DNA of 64,000 bases from Synergistaceae bacterium (GTDB lineage: Bacteria > Synergistota > Synergistia > Synergistales > Aminobacteriaceae): the NCBI GenBank assembly GCA_018436595.1, contig JAHDLC010000003.1, forward strand, positions 1 to 64,000. Reading direction: 5' to 3'. A program made the position numbers and the translations under genes. The notes under the pieces are model-generated. The model was not told the DNA's origin and did not search any database. It saw only the letters and a program-made list of their open reading frames with translations. The stretch's first letter is position 1; each line of letters starts with the position of its first letter. Positions 50,378 to 58,523 of the stretch are shown here, one piece after another.

Positions 50378-53218
50378 TCAGAAGAAGCGCCGTCTCCCCT
50401 TTTTCCCTTTCACGCCGTACATCTCGTCGTCCGCCCGGGCGATGAGTTCCGGTGCCGTGGAGCCGTCGTCGGGGAAGAGGGCGATACCCATGCTGCCCCG
50501 GACGGCCAGGAGCCTCCCTCCGGCGGAAAAGGGTTCCGAAAAGGCGTTTTTCAGCCTCTCCAGAAAAGACTCCACTTCGTCCCGGGAGACAAATCCGTCG
50601 AGCACCAGCACGAACTCGTCCCCTCCGAGACGGGCGACGGTATCCTGGTCACGGACGGCTTCCGTCAGCCGACGGGCCACGGAGACGAGAAGAAGATCCC
50701 CCGTTTCATGGCCATAGGTGTCGTTCACTTCCTTGAACTCGTCCAGGTCGATGAAGACGGCCGCCGCAAAGGTTTCCTCTCTCCTGGCCCTTGCGATCAC
50801 CATCTCCAGGCGGTCCAGGAGCAGATACCGGTTCGGCAGCCCGGTGAGGGAATCGTGGTAGGCCATGTGGCTCAGCCGCTGCTGCTCCGTCTTGATGTCA
50901 CCGATATGGGTCAGCACCCCCGCGTAATGGGTGGTCTTTCCTTCGGAATCCCTCACCGCCGTCACGGTCAGCCACACGGGGTAGGCCTCGCCGTCCTTCC
51001 GGCGGTTCCACACCTCTCCCTGCCAGACCCCGTTCCGCCGCAATGAATCCCAGAAGCGCTCCGACGTTTCCGAATGGATCCTCTGGGCGGAGAACATGCC
51101 CGGTCTCCTGCCCCGGATCTCTTCCAGGGAATAGCCCGTAAGCTCCTCGAGAGCGGGGTTCCCGTCCTCGATGAAGCCGTCGGCGTCTGTCACCACGATG
51201 CCCTCGGTTGTGGTCCGGAAGAACTGGTCCGCGAGCTGGAGCCTGTCAATCATGGCCTTCCGTTCGGTAATGTCCTGGAGCGCGACGATGATGGACTCCC
51301 GGCCGTCGAACACAATGCGGCTGGCAGAGACAAAGGCCCACCGGACATCCCCCTCCGGGCTTCGGAAGGGGACTTCCCTGCCGTGAAGGGATCCCGAGGC
51401 GAACACCTGGTCCACAAAGCCGGGAAAGGCCCCGGGGTTGACCAGGATGTGCAGTTCAGTCAGAAGATGCTTCCCCGTCGTCCGGGCAGACTGTATGCCG
51501 AAAAACTCCTCCCCCCGGGAGTTGGTGAAGAGCACCCTTCCCTCAGGCGAAATCACCGACACGGGAAAGGGGACATTCTCCACCAGGGAACGGAACCTGG
51601 CCTCGCTCTCCCGCAGCTCCGCCGTTCTTCCGGCAACTACCCGTTCCAGGACCTCTCTCCCGTGAACGGCATTGCCCAGGAGCACCGTCACCGCGATGGT
51701 GATGAAAAAGCCGGCAGCAAAGGCCATCCATCCAGCCCGGACGGGGTGATGAACCCGGAACAGGGGCCCGGGATGCAGCTCGGCGCAAAATGTCTTCCCG
51801 AAGGCGAAGATGGGGCGGACGCCGTTGAGGGGCTGTCCGGGGGAAACGGAGGATCCCGAAAAACGACCAGGAAGATCCGGTGAATCAGGGCCCGCCGCAA
51901 GGCGGGGGCCGTCATGGCCGAGTTCCCAGAGTCTCATGGCGGCATCCCCTTCCCCTCCCCTCTGGGCCTTGTTCACGATGGTGTCGAGCCTGAGGGAAAG
52001 GGCGACGAATCCCCGGAGCCGGGGAAGCCCTTCCTCCTGCCGGTAGACCGGGCGGAAAACGCACAGGCAATGCTTGATACCGTTCAGGTCTGAAATGGAA
52101 CGGATGCTCCCCGCCGCGGGGAGACCCGTGGCTGCAGCCAGGGCCATGGCCTCGGCGTTCACCTCGTAGGATCCTGAATCATTCCCGGGAGCCGAAGGAT
52201 AGCGGTACCTGACGGAATAGCTGACCGGGTTCTCCCCCGCGGGGATCCAGGCCGCCGATTCCACTTCGGGGAGGGAGACAATGTGCCGCACGAACTCGCT
52301 GAACTCCTCCCCGGAAACCTCCCCGGAGGACTCCATGTACCGCCCGAGGCTCTCGAGGGCAACGCCGCGGAGGCTGCCGAAAAGATTGTTCAGCTCGGCG
52401 GAACGGGCATCGGAGATTACGGAGAAGGAGTACCTCCGGTCCAGGTTTTCCCTCTCGTGGACCAACCGGGAAACGGAAAAGGTCAGTATCAGCCCTGCGG
52501 TCAGGGCACAAACCGCTTCAATGTGCCTGAGACGCCACCGTTCGTCCCCCTGGAGGCCGGACCGGAGCCTGAGGGCAAGGCAGCCCCCGAGAAGGACCGC
52601 CGCGAGGGCAAGCCCCGTGCCGAAGGGCAGGACAGCAGCGCCGCGGACATACTTATTCCAGTTGTCTCCGCTGATGTCCAGGGCCAGGGCGGCAAAAACC
52701 CTGCCGGTTTTCGGGTCTGGTATGGGATGCCAGGTGGAGACCCATGTCCCCCACCGGTCGGTGATGGGCCCCACGGTAACCGGGCGCTGTTCTTCAAAGG
52801 CCGGCAGGAATCCCGGATCCATTTCCTCGTACACGTCGCCCGGAGGAGACTCGTCCTCGGAACCGGGCAGTTCCGAGTCGGCGTAAAAGAATACGGTCCC
52901 GTCCTCACGGCGTCCGACAAGGGTAAGGAACTTGCTTCCGGGAAAAGCCTGGAGGGCGGAGCGGAATTGCTTTTTGAAGCGCAGGTACTCTGGAAGGGTG
53001 AGATCGTCCTCAGTCCCTGAAAGGGCCCTGATCTGGTCCGGAGGGATCGTCTCCGCCAGAAGACGGGTCTGGCGGCTCAGTTCTTCCCTCATGAAGAGGT
53101 CAGCCTCCCCCATTCTCCAGAAGCTCACAAGAGCCCCAGCGGCAACCACTGCGGCGGCGAGGATTATCCAGAGTACAGGCAGCCGGACAAAGCCGCCTAG
53201 GGAACAACACCGTTTCAT
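50378..53218 (-). CDS. Membrane CHASE-PAS-PAS-GGDEF diguanylate cyclase
   Basis: A 946-residue membrane protein. Two membrane segments at the N-terminal third (about 12-34 and 200-260) frame a periplasmic region, then a CHASE-like region (about 260-500, RRYSFSVISDARSAELNNLFGSLRGVALESLGRYM) and another membrane helix (WMAFAAGFFITIAVTVLLG). Two PAS domains follow (about 550-670 and 675-800), then a GGDEF domain (about 805-945) with an intact RLGGDEFVLVL. It should make cyclic di-GMP. No EAL domain is present. A start ATG at 53218 has only a weak site. Confidence 0.9.
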   Translation of the reverse strand: MKRCCSLGGFVRLPVLWIILAAAVVAAGALVSFWRMGEADLFMREELSRQTRLLAETIPPDQIRALSGTEDDLTLPEYLRFKKQFRSALQAFPGSKFLTLVGRREDGTVFFYADSELPGSEDESPPGDVYEEMDPGFLPAFEEQRPVTVGPITDRWGTWVSTWHPIPDPKTGRVFAALALDISGDNWNKYVRGAAVLPFGTGLALAAVLLGGCLALRLRSGLQGDERWRLRHIEAVCALTAGLILTFSVSRLVHERENLDRRYSFSVISDARSAELNNLFGSLRGVALESLGRYMESSGEVSGEEFSEFVRHIVSLPEVESAAWIPAGENPVSYSVRYRYPSAPGNDSGSYEVNAEAMALAAATGLPAAGSIRSISDLNGIKHCLCVFRPVYRQEEGLPRLRGFVALSLRLDTIVNKAQRGGEGDAAMRLWELGHDGPRLAAGPDSPDLPGRFSGSSVSPGQPLNGVRPIFAFGKTFCAELHPGPLFRVHHPVRAGWMAFAAGFFITIAVTVLLGNAVHGREVLERVVAGRTAELRESEARFRSLVENVPFPVSVISPEGRVLFTNSRGEEFFGIQSARTTGKHLLTELHILVNPGAFPGFVDQVFASGSLHGREVPFRSPEGDVRWAFVSASRIVFDGRESIIVALQDITERKAMIDRLQLADQFFRTTTEGIVVTDADGFIEDGNPALEELTGYSLEEIRGRRPGMFSAQRIHSETSERFWDSLRRNGVWQGEVWNRRKDGEAYPVWLTVTAVRDSEGKTTHYAGVLTHIGDIKTEQQRLSHMAYHDSLTGLPNRYLLLDRLEMVIARARREETFAAAVFIDLDEFKEVNDTYGHETGDLLLVSVARRLTEAVRDQDTVARLGGDEFVLVLDGFVSRDEVESFLERLKNAFSEPFSAGGRLLAVRGSMGIALFPDDGSTAPELIARADDEMYGVKGKKGRRRFF

Positions 53219-53402
53219 TCGGAACGTTGCCTTTCCGAATTCACATCTACAACCTCCCTTTTCCCGGGAGCGACAGTTTTTCGCTCAAGGAATTCCCATC
53301 GGGAAAGTAAGAACGGGTATTAGGAATCATTCTCCTTATTATAAAACATGCGTATTTTTTTGGGTGGACGGGGGAAAAACAATATGCCCAAAACCCTCTC
53401 CC

Positions 53403-54185
53403 TCAGTCCCCCTGCTGGGGCAGCCTGCTCCGGAAGGTTCTCAGCCGCTCCTTCAGCGGGGGGCGGTTCCGCTCCACCGAGACGACGTTCCCCGTTCCGC
53501 CCTCGAGGATGTTCTCCCGGAGAACATGGACCCGCTCGCCCGGGAAATAGGCGTTCCTGTGGAGATGGCCGCAGAACCAGCGTTTATAGTCCGTCTCTTT
53601 CCGGATTTCCTCGAGATAGAGGGAAACGGGGTCCCCGGCAAGGTACTTGGCGAGGTTCGTGGCCTTCAGGATTCCCTCCGGGGCGGTATGAGTAAGAATC
53701 CAGTCCACCGCCCATCCCGCGGACTCCAGGGAATCGAGTCCCCGTCGGTATTCCTCCTCCGAGGGGATCTCCCGCCTCCACCAGGACTTTCCCGCCGTCC
53801 GCCCGTGCCTGTCCAGGCTCCGGGCGCCGCCGAAGACGAAGCACGTCCTCCCTTCCAGGGTGTAGACGTACCCCCTCTTCAGGTGGAAAACGCCGGGGGC
53901 GGCCACCCCCACCGGAGCGCCGAACCGCTCTTCCTGCGGCAGGGCATCCAGCAGGGTAAAATTTTCGTGGTTGCCGTCCAGGAAGAGGGTGGTCCATGGC
54001 CGAGAGCTCAGCCGTTCCAGCTCTTCCCTTTCCGGCTCCGTAGGAGGGTCGCTCCAGAAAAGGCCGAAATCACCGAGGACCACCACCAGGTCATCCCTGG
54101 AAAGCCTCTCCCCGGCGGGAAAATTTCCCGGCGAGAAGCGGGTCATCCCGTACACTCCGTGAGTATCCCCGGTCAGGTAGATCAT
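53403..54185 (-). CDS. Metallophosphoesterase
   Basis: A 260-residue calcineurin-like phosphoesterase. All metal motifs are visible: GDTHG (6-10), GDFG, GNHEN, THTAPEG and GHLHRN. The substrate is unknown; relatives act on nucleotides or phosphoesters. The ATG at 54185 follows AAGGGAGGGAG; the longer frame upstream crosses a TATAAT box (54244-54249) and is not used. It is divergent from the phosphofructokinase gene. Confidence 0.85.
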   Translation of the reverse strand: MIYLTGDTHGVYGMTRFSPGNFPAGERLSRDDLVVVLGDFGLFWSDPPTEPEREELERLSSRPWTTLFLDGNHENFTLLDALPQEERFGAPVGVAAPGVFHLKRGYVYTLEGRTCFVFGGARSLDRHGRTAGKSWWRREIPSEEEYRRGLDSLESAGWAVDWILTHTAPEGILKATNLAKYLAGDPVSLYLEEIRKETDYKRWFCGHLHRNAYFPGERVHVLRENILEGGTGNVVSVERNRPPLKERLRTFRSRLPQQGD

Positions 54186-54301
54186 GGTCTCCCTCCTTCC
54201 GCCCCCCTTTTCCTTTTTCGGCAGGGACATGAAAGATAATTCCATTATAACCGGAATAGTGTGCTAAAATTTGTTCCAAAATCCCATGCAGGAGGCGCAC
54301 C

Positions 54302-55570
54302 ATGACCACTCCGGTCCAAAATACCCTCGCAATCGTCTGCGGAGGCGGCCCAGCCCCCGGAATGAACAGCGTGATCAGCTCGGTGACCATCGAGGCGAAG
54401 AAGTCGGGCTGGGAAGTCTTCGGCATTTACGACGGTTTTTCCAACCTGGCGAAGGGTGAGAAAAAGATCATTCCCCTCACCATCGACATGGTGAGCCGGA
54501 TTCACTCCGACGGGGGCAGCATCCTGAAGACCTCCCGTTTCAATCCCACCAAGAGCGACGAACATCTGCGCCGGGTGGTGGACACCCTCATCGAGCTCGG
54601 GGTCACCCACCTGGTGACCATCGGGGGCGACGACACCGCCTACGCCGCGTCCCGCATCGCTGGCTACGCGAAGAACAGCCTGGGACTCACCATCAGCTTC
54701 GCCCACGTCCCAAAGACCATCGACAACGACCTTCCCCTCCCGGAGGGCATCCCGACTTTCGGTTTCGAGACCGCCCGCTCACTAGGGGCCCAGCTCGTGT
54801 CGAACCTGATGGAGGACGCCAAGACCACCGGCAGGTGGTTCCTCGTGGTGGCCATGGGAAGGGTGGCGGGCCATCTCGCCCTCGGCATCGGCAAGAGCGC
54901 CGGCGCCACCATCACCATCATCCCCGAGGAATTTTCCCCGAACGAAAAAATCCCCCTCTCCCTGGTGGTGGACATCATTACAGGCTCCATCATCAAGCGC
55001 CTCGCCTCGGGAAGGAACTACGGCGTGGCCGTGACGGCGGAGGGACTCATCGAGAGGATACGGATCGAGGACCTGGAGGCCGCCGACTGCCTGGAATACG
55101 ACGACCACGGGCACATCCGCTACGCGGAGATCAATTTCTCCGACGTGCTGAAAAAGGAGCTGCTGGCGAACCTCAATTCTCTCGGGATCAGGATGACCGT
55201 CAACAACAAGGAGGTAGGCTACGAGGTCCGGTGCGCTCCGCCCAACGCCTTCGACATCGAGTACACCCGGAACCTCGGCTACGCCGCCTTCGACTTCCTC
55301 CGGAGCGGCGGCACCAACGCCCTCATCACCATACAGAACAACATGATCGTCCCCATCTCTTTCGACGATATCCTCGACCCGGTGACGAAAAAGACGCGCA
55401 TCCGCACGGTGAACACGGAATCGATCCAGTACAGGATCGCCAGGGAGTACATGATCCGGCTGGAGAAGCGGGACTTCCAGGGAGGCATCGATTTCGAGAA
55501 GCTGGCCGTGGCCGCGAAGCTCCCCCCCGACGAGTTCCGCAGGCGATTCCAGTACGTGACCGAATACTGA
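54302..55570 (+). CDS. Phosphofructokinase, probably pyrophosphate-dependent
   Basis: A 422-residue PFK family A enzyme of glycolysis. It has GGGPAPGMNSVI (14-25), the phosphate-donor site GGDDT (108-112) and the catalytic PKTIDNDL (137-144). In this family Asp at the second position of GGD-D and Lys in PKTIDND mark enzymes that use pyrophosphate, whereas ATP-dependent ones have GGDG and PGTIDND. The fructose-binding MGRVAGHLAL and GVAVTAEGLIE are also clear. The length exceeds E. coli PfkA, as PPi-type forms usually do. Confidence 0.88.
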   Translation: MTTPVQNTLAIVCGGGPAPGMNSVISSVTIEAKKSGWEVFGIYDGFSNLAKGEKKIIPLTIDMVSRIHSDGGSILKTSRFNPTKSDEHLRRVVDTLIELGVTHLVTIGGDDTAYAASRIAGYAKNSLGLTISFAHVPKTIDNDLPLPEGIPTFGFETARSLGAQLVSNLMEDAKTTGRWFLVVAMGRVAGHLALGIGKSAGATITIIPEEFSPNEKIPLSLVVDIITGSIIKRLASGRNYGVAVTAEGLIERIRIEDLEAADCLEYDDHGHIRYAEINFSDVLKKELLANLNSLGIRMTVNNKEVGYEVRCAPPNAFDIEYTRNLGYAAFDFLRSGGTNALITIQNNMIVPISFDDILDPVTKKTRIRTVNTESIQYRIAREYMIRLEKRDFQGGIDFEKLAVAAKLPPDEFRRRFQYVTEY

Positions 55571-55576
55571 GGAGCC

Positions 55577-56515
55577 TCAGCGGGACAGGGAGCTTTCCAC
55601 CACCATCCCGAGGAACTCCCCGAAGGAGATGCCCGCCGCCGCCGCCGCCTTGGGCACCAGGCTTGTGGCGGTCATCCCCGGTACCGTGTTGAGCTCCAGC
55701 ACCACGGGCGTGCCGTCGTCGTCGAGACGGAGGTCCACCCTGCCGTAGGCCCTGCACCCCAGGGCCTCGTACGCTCCGAGGGCAGCCTGCTCCACGGCCT
55801 TCCTGACGGATTCTTCCAGGGGGGCCGGAACACGGTATTCACTCCCCCCGGGGGTGTATTTCGATCCGTAGTCATAAAATCCGCCCCTGGGGCGGATCTC
55901 GATGACCGGGAGGCAGACGGGCCTCCCGTGCCGCTCATGGACCGTCACGGTGATCTCCCGCCCGGGGATGTACTCCTCCACCAGCACCCTGTTGTCGTGG
56001 CGGAACGCCTCCTCCAGAGCTTCCCCGAGCCTGCCGGAACCGTCAAGGATGGAAACCCCCACGGTGCTTCCCGAACAGCAGGGCTTCACCACGATCTTCC
56101 CCGACCGCTCCAGGAGTCCCTCAAGGCAGGCCCCGGAGAGAGACTCCTCAGCAGCACCGCGGCGGGACACCTCGATTCCCTTCGGAACGGGAATCCCCTT
56201 CTCCCGGAAGAGGGCCTTGCCCGCCGTCTTGTCCATGGCGAGAGCGCAGGCGGCGTGGCCTGACCCGGAAAAAGGAATTCCCGCCATTTCGAGGGCCGCC
56301 TGCAGCGTTCCGTCTTCTCCCCATCCCCCGTGGAGGGCGATGAAGGCAAAACCTTCCTTTTTTTCGATGAAGGCCGACGCATCTCCCCTGTTCCGGAGGT
56401 CCACCGGCTCCGCATCGTATCCCCTTTCGAGGAGTGCGGAGGCCACCGCGGCACCGCTCCGGAGCGAGACATCCCTTTCGGCGCCTTCGCCTCCGTGGAG
56501 AACCCATATCTTCAT
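55577..56515 (-). CDS. ddl: D-alanine--D-alanine ligase
   Basis: A 312-residue ATP-grasp ligase that joins two D-alanines for peptidoglycan. Signatures include HGGEGAERDVSLRSG, ALHGGWGEDGTLQAALEMAGIPFSGSG, DKTAGKALF, VKPCCSGSTVGVS, GGFYDYGSKYTPGGSEY, AYGRVDLRLD and LELNTVPGMTATSLVP. AAAGGA lies about 9 nt before the ATG. A perfect TATAAT (56546-56551, minus strand) gives a short leader. It converges on the phosphofructokinase gene. Confidence 0.93.
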   Translation of the reverse strand: MKIWVLHGGEGAERDVSLRSGAAVASALLERGYDAEPVDLRNRGDASAFIEKKEGFAFIALHGGWGEDGTLQAALEMAGIPFSGSGHAACALAMDKTAGKALFREKGIPVPKGIEVSRRGAAEESLSGACLEGLLERSGKIVVKPCCSGSTVGVSILDGSGRLGEALEEAFRHDNRVLVEEYIPGREITVTVHERHGRPVCLPVIEIRPRGGFYDYGSKYTPGGSEYRVPAPLEESVRKAVEQAALGAYEALGCRAYGRVDLRLDDDGTPVVLELNTVPGMTATSLVPKAAAAAGISFGEFLGMVVESSLSR

Positions 56516-56545
56516 TCCAGTCAGTCCTTTCAGCGGGAATGGTTC

Positions 56546-56551
56546 ATTATA
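56546..56551 (-). promoter_or_regulatory. -10 box of ddl
   Basis: A perfect TATAAT on the minus strand lies 31 nt upstream of the ddl start codon. The -35 is not convincing. The structured repeat begins 34 nt further on. Confidence 0.5.
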
Positions 56552-56585
56552 CAGCCGGGAACCAAAAATCCGCAGATTTCAAGGC

Positions 56586-56811
56586 AGAGGGAGTGTCGCC
56601 GGGCATAAGGTGAATTCGCCCCCCAGGGGCGAAGAGACAATCCCCTGGGGGACAGCGCCCGGGCAGAGAAACCGACAAGGATGTCGGTTTCACAGGCAGG
56701 CAACCGGCGAACGCAGGGAGCCGAGTTGATCGCCTGGGCAGTTGTCAAGGATGACAATCTGCACCGGCGGCCCAAGCGAGCACCGGTGACGCTCCCCGCT
56801 GCCGGGGGATT
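56586..56811 (+). repeat. GGA-loop structured repeat, copy 1 (226 nt)
   Basis: This shares its ends and core with the copy at 63224-63360. Bases 56590-56603 pair with the segment ending at 56795 (GGGAGTGTCGCCGG with CCGGTGACGCTCCC, 14 pairs including two G-U). Inside are two hairpins with GGA in the loop, one at 56669-56690 and one around 56750-56757. Copy 1 also has two insertions absent from copy 2: one near 56605-56652 that can form either of two exclusive hairpins, and one near 56691-56738. It lies between ddl and the hemerythrin operon. It has no coding potential I credit. Confidence 0.75.
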
Positions 56812-56851
56812 TAGGAGGGGCGATTTTTTCTTTTCTCCCCTCTTTCCCATC

Positions 56852-56860
56852 TGGTACAAT
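56852..56860 (+). promoter_or_regulatory. Extended -10 promoter of the hemerythrin-cheC-cheD operon
   Basis: TGGTACAAT is an extended -10 (TG-n-TACAAT) and lies about 50 nt before the hemerythrin start. The -35 is weak. If real, it starts transcription downstream of the repeat, so the repeat would not be part of this mRNA. Confidence 0.5.
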
Positions 56861-56912
56861 GAACCGGAGCACTCGACAGAGAGCGGACTTCCCCCTGCAG
56901 GAGGGTGAAACA

Positions 56913-57332
56913 ATGACAGTTCAGTGGAGCGACGACCTCGCCATCGGCATCGGCATCATCGACGACCAGCACAAAAAACTCGTGGAGCGCATCGCCTCCT
57001 TTTCCAAAGCCGTTGAAAGCGGCGACAGGAACAGGATGGAGGATACGGTCAACTACCTCATCGGCTACGCCATCCAGCATTTCGGCGCCGAAGAGCTCAT
57101 CATGATCCGCAACTGCTACGACCAGTTCAGGGAGCACCGGGACGAGCACAGCTGGTTCATCAAGGAGGTTTTCGACCTCCACGGCAAGCTCGCCTGCGGG
57201 GCCGGGGTGACCCGTGAGGATGCCGAGGCCCTGAGGGACATGCTGGTGAACTGGACTCTCGACCACATCTCCGTCAAGGACAAGCGCATCGCCGAGACCC
57301 TCAACAGCTTCGGCGGTCCCCTCAGGAAATAG
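56913..57332 (+). CDS. Bacteriohemerythrin
   Basis: A 139-residue oxygen-binding di-iron protein. All seven ligands of the family are in place: H20, H56, E60, H75, H79, H118 and D123. In anaerobes such proteins sense or bind oxygen, often in chemotaxis. Its position immediately ahead of cheC (1 nt gap) supports a role in oxygen-related motility control. AGGAGGG precedes the ATG. Confidence 0.92.
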   Translation: MTVQWSDDLAIGIGIIDDQHKKLVERIASFSKAVESGDRNRMEDTVNYLIGYAIQHFGAEELIMIRNCYDQFREHRDEHSWFIKEVFDLHGKLACGAGVTREDAEALRDMLVNWTLDHISVKDKRIAETLNSFGGPLRK

Positions 57333-57333
57333 G

Positions 57334-57975
57334 ATGCATCCCATGGACTCCGGAACCCTGAGCGATTTTCACCTCGACGTCCTGAAAGAGGTGAGCAACA
57401 TCGGCGCGGGAAACGCCGCCACGTCCCTATCCTCCCTATTGGGAAGAGCGGTGGACATGCGGGTTTCCCGGGTGGTCCCCATGCCGTTCAACGGGATCGT
57501 GGACTATGCGGGCGGCGCGGAGCGGATGATTTTGTCGGTCTTCGTCCGCATCGAGGGGGGCATTTCGGGAAACATGCTCTTCGTCATGGGCACCTCCGAC
57601 GCCCTCGCCCTCATCAGCCACATGACGGGAGCGTCCGGCGGAGAGGGTTTCACCGACATGGGGCTCTCGGTGATCCACGAAGTCGGGAACATCATGATCG
57701 GTTCCTACATCACGGCTCTCTCCGACTTCCTCGGCTTCGAGCTCACCCCGTCCGTCCCGTCCCTGGCCATGGACATGGCGGGGGCCATCCTGGCCTTCAG
57801 CCTCTCCGAAATAGGCCGGAGCAGCGACACGGCCATCGTCATCGACGGCTGTCTTTCCCTGGACGGAAATCCCCTCTCTGAGGAAGAATCGAGCCATATC
57901 TTCCTCCTTCCCGACCCCGATTCGTTCGGACGGATCTTCCAGGCTCTCGGAGTGGCCGGCCATGGCGGTCGTTAG
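57334..57975 (+). CDS. cheC: Chemotaxis phosphatase CheC
   Basis: A 213-residue CheY-P phosphatase of the CheC/CheX/FliY family. Both active-site motifs are kept: LKEVSNIGAGNAATSLS (about 17-33) and IHEVGNIMIGSYITALS. CheC works with CheD in adaptation and in removing phosphate from CheY. It overlaps cheD by 14 nt and follows the hemerythrin gene almost directly. Confidence 0.93.
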   Translation: MHPMDSGTLSDFHLDVLKEVSNIGAGNAATSLSSLLGRAVDMRVSRVVPMPFNGIVDYAGGAERMILSVFVRIEGGISGNMLFVMGTSDALALISHMTGASGGEGFTDMGLSVIHEVGNIMIGSYITALSDFLGFELTPSVPSLAMDMAGAILAFSLSEIGRSSDTAIVIDGCLSLDGNPLSEEESSHIFLLPDPDSFGRIFQALGVAGHGGR

Positions 57976-58450
57976 GGTCGGCATCGCCGAATCAGGAGTG
58001 GTGATGAACCCCGACTCCATCTCCACCCTCGGGCTTGGTTCCTGCGTGGGGGTGACCCTGTACGACGAAAAACGGCGCGTCGGCGGCATGGTCCACGTGA
58101 TGCTCCCTTCCACGGAGCTCGCCAGGGGAACGGATTTCAACAGGTCGAAGTTCGCCGATTCCGCCGTGCCGGACCTCCTGAAGCAGATGATCCGGTACGG
58201 GGCCGACGAGCGCCGCATCAAGGCCAAGCTCGCCGGGGGGGCCCAGATGTTCTCCCTGGGGGGCAATGCCGACTCCCTCCTCAAGATCGGCTCCCGGAAC
58301 GTGGAGGCATGCAGGAAGGTTCTCTCGGCCCTCAGGATCCCCATCCTGTCCGAGGACACCGGCGGCTCCTGGGGCCGGACGGTGGAGCTGTTCTCCGATT
58401 CCGGGATGCTCGAGATCCGGGCCATCGGCAGGGAGAAGAAGCTCATCTAG
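57962..58450 (+). CDS. cheD: Chemoreceptor glutamine deamidase CheD
   Basis: A 162-residue deamidase. The catalytic Cys is C28 in LGLGSCVGVTLYD and the His is H45 in GGMVHVMLPS, with the FADSAVP segment and KLAGGAQMF further on. It deamidates receptor glutamines and binds CheC. It shares the operon with hemerythrin and cheC. A strong terminator follows. Confidence 0.93.
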   Translation: MAVVRVGIAESGVVMNPDSISTLGLGSCVGVTLYDEKRRVGGMVHVMLPSTELARGTDFNRSKFADSAVPDLLKQMIRYGADERRIKAKLAGGAQMFSLGGNADSLLKIGSRNVEACRKVLSALRIPILSEDTGGSWGRTVELFSDSGMLEIRAIGREKKLI

Positions 58451-58475
58451 GGAGACGGAAAAGATATATCATCCC

Positions 58476-58505
58476 GGGCGCGGCGAGGATCGCCGTGCCC
58501 TTTTT
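58476..58505 (+). terminator. Terminator of the hemerythrin-cheC-cheD operon
   Basis: An 11-bp stem (58476-58486 with 58490-58500, one G-U pair) with a 3-nt loop is followed by five T. It lies between cheD and the MATE gene. Confidence 0.85.
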
Positions 58506-58523
58506 GTCCGGAGGCATTTTCAC

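Noticed and set aside
56691-56740. Segment of repeat copy 1 resembling ZTP riboswitch blocks (CGGCGAAC, GGGAGC, CGCCTGGGCA)
   Set aside because: The blocks are suggestive but the 5' core and pseudoknot pairing could not be shown, the segment is part of a repeat, and no purine or folate gene follows. An Infernal search with the ZTP model would settle it.
56530-56913. Open frames on the minus strand within the repeats, giving similar peptides in both copies
   Set aside because: The shared peptide follows from the shared nucleotide repeat. There are no ribosome sites, and one copy runs into a neighbouring gene.
58476-58500. GGA in the loop of the cheD terminator as a third CsrA site
   Set aside because: The hairpin is a standard terminator followed by T residues, and a GGA loop can arise by chance. 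It shares no flanking sequence with the repeats.
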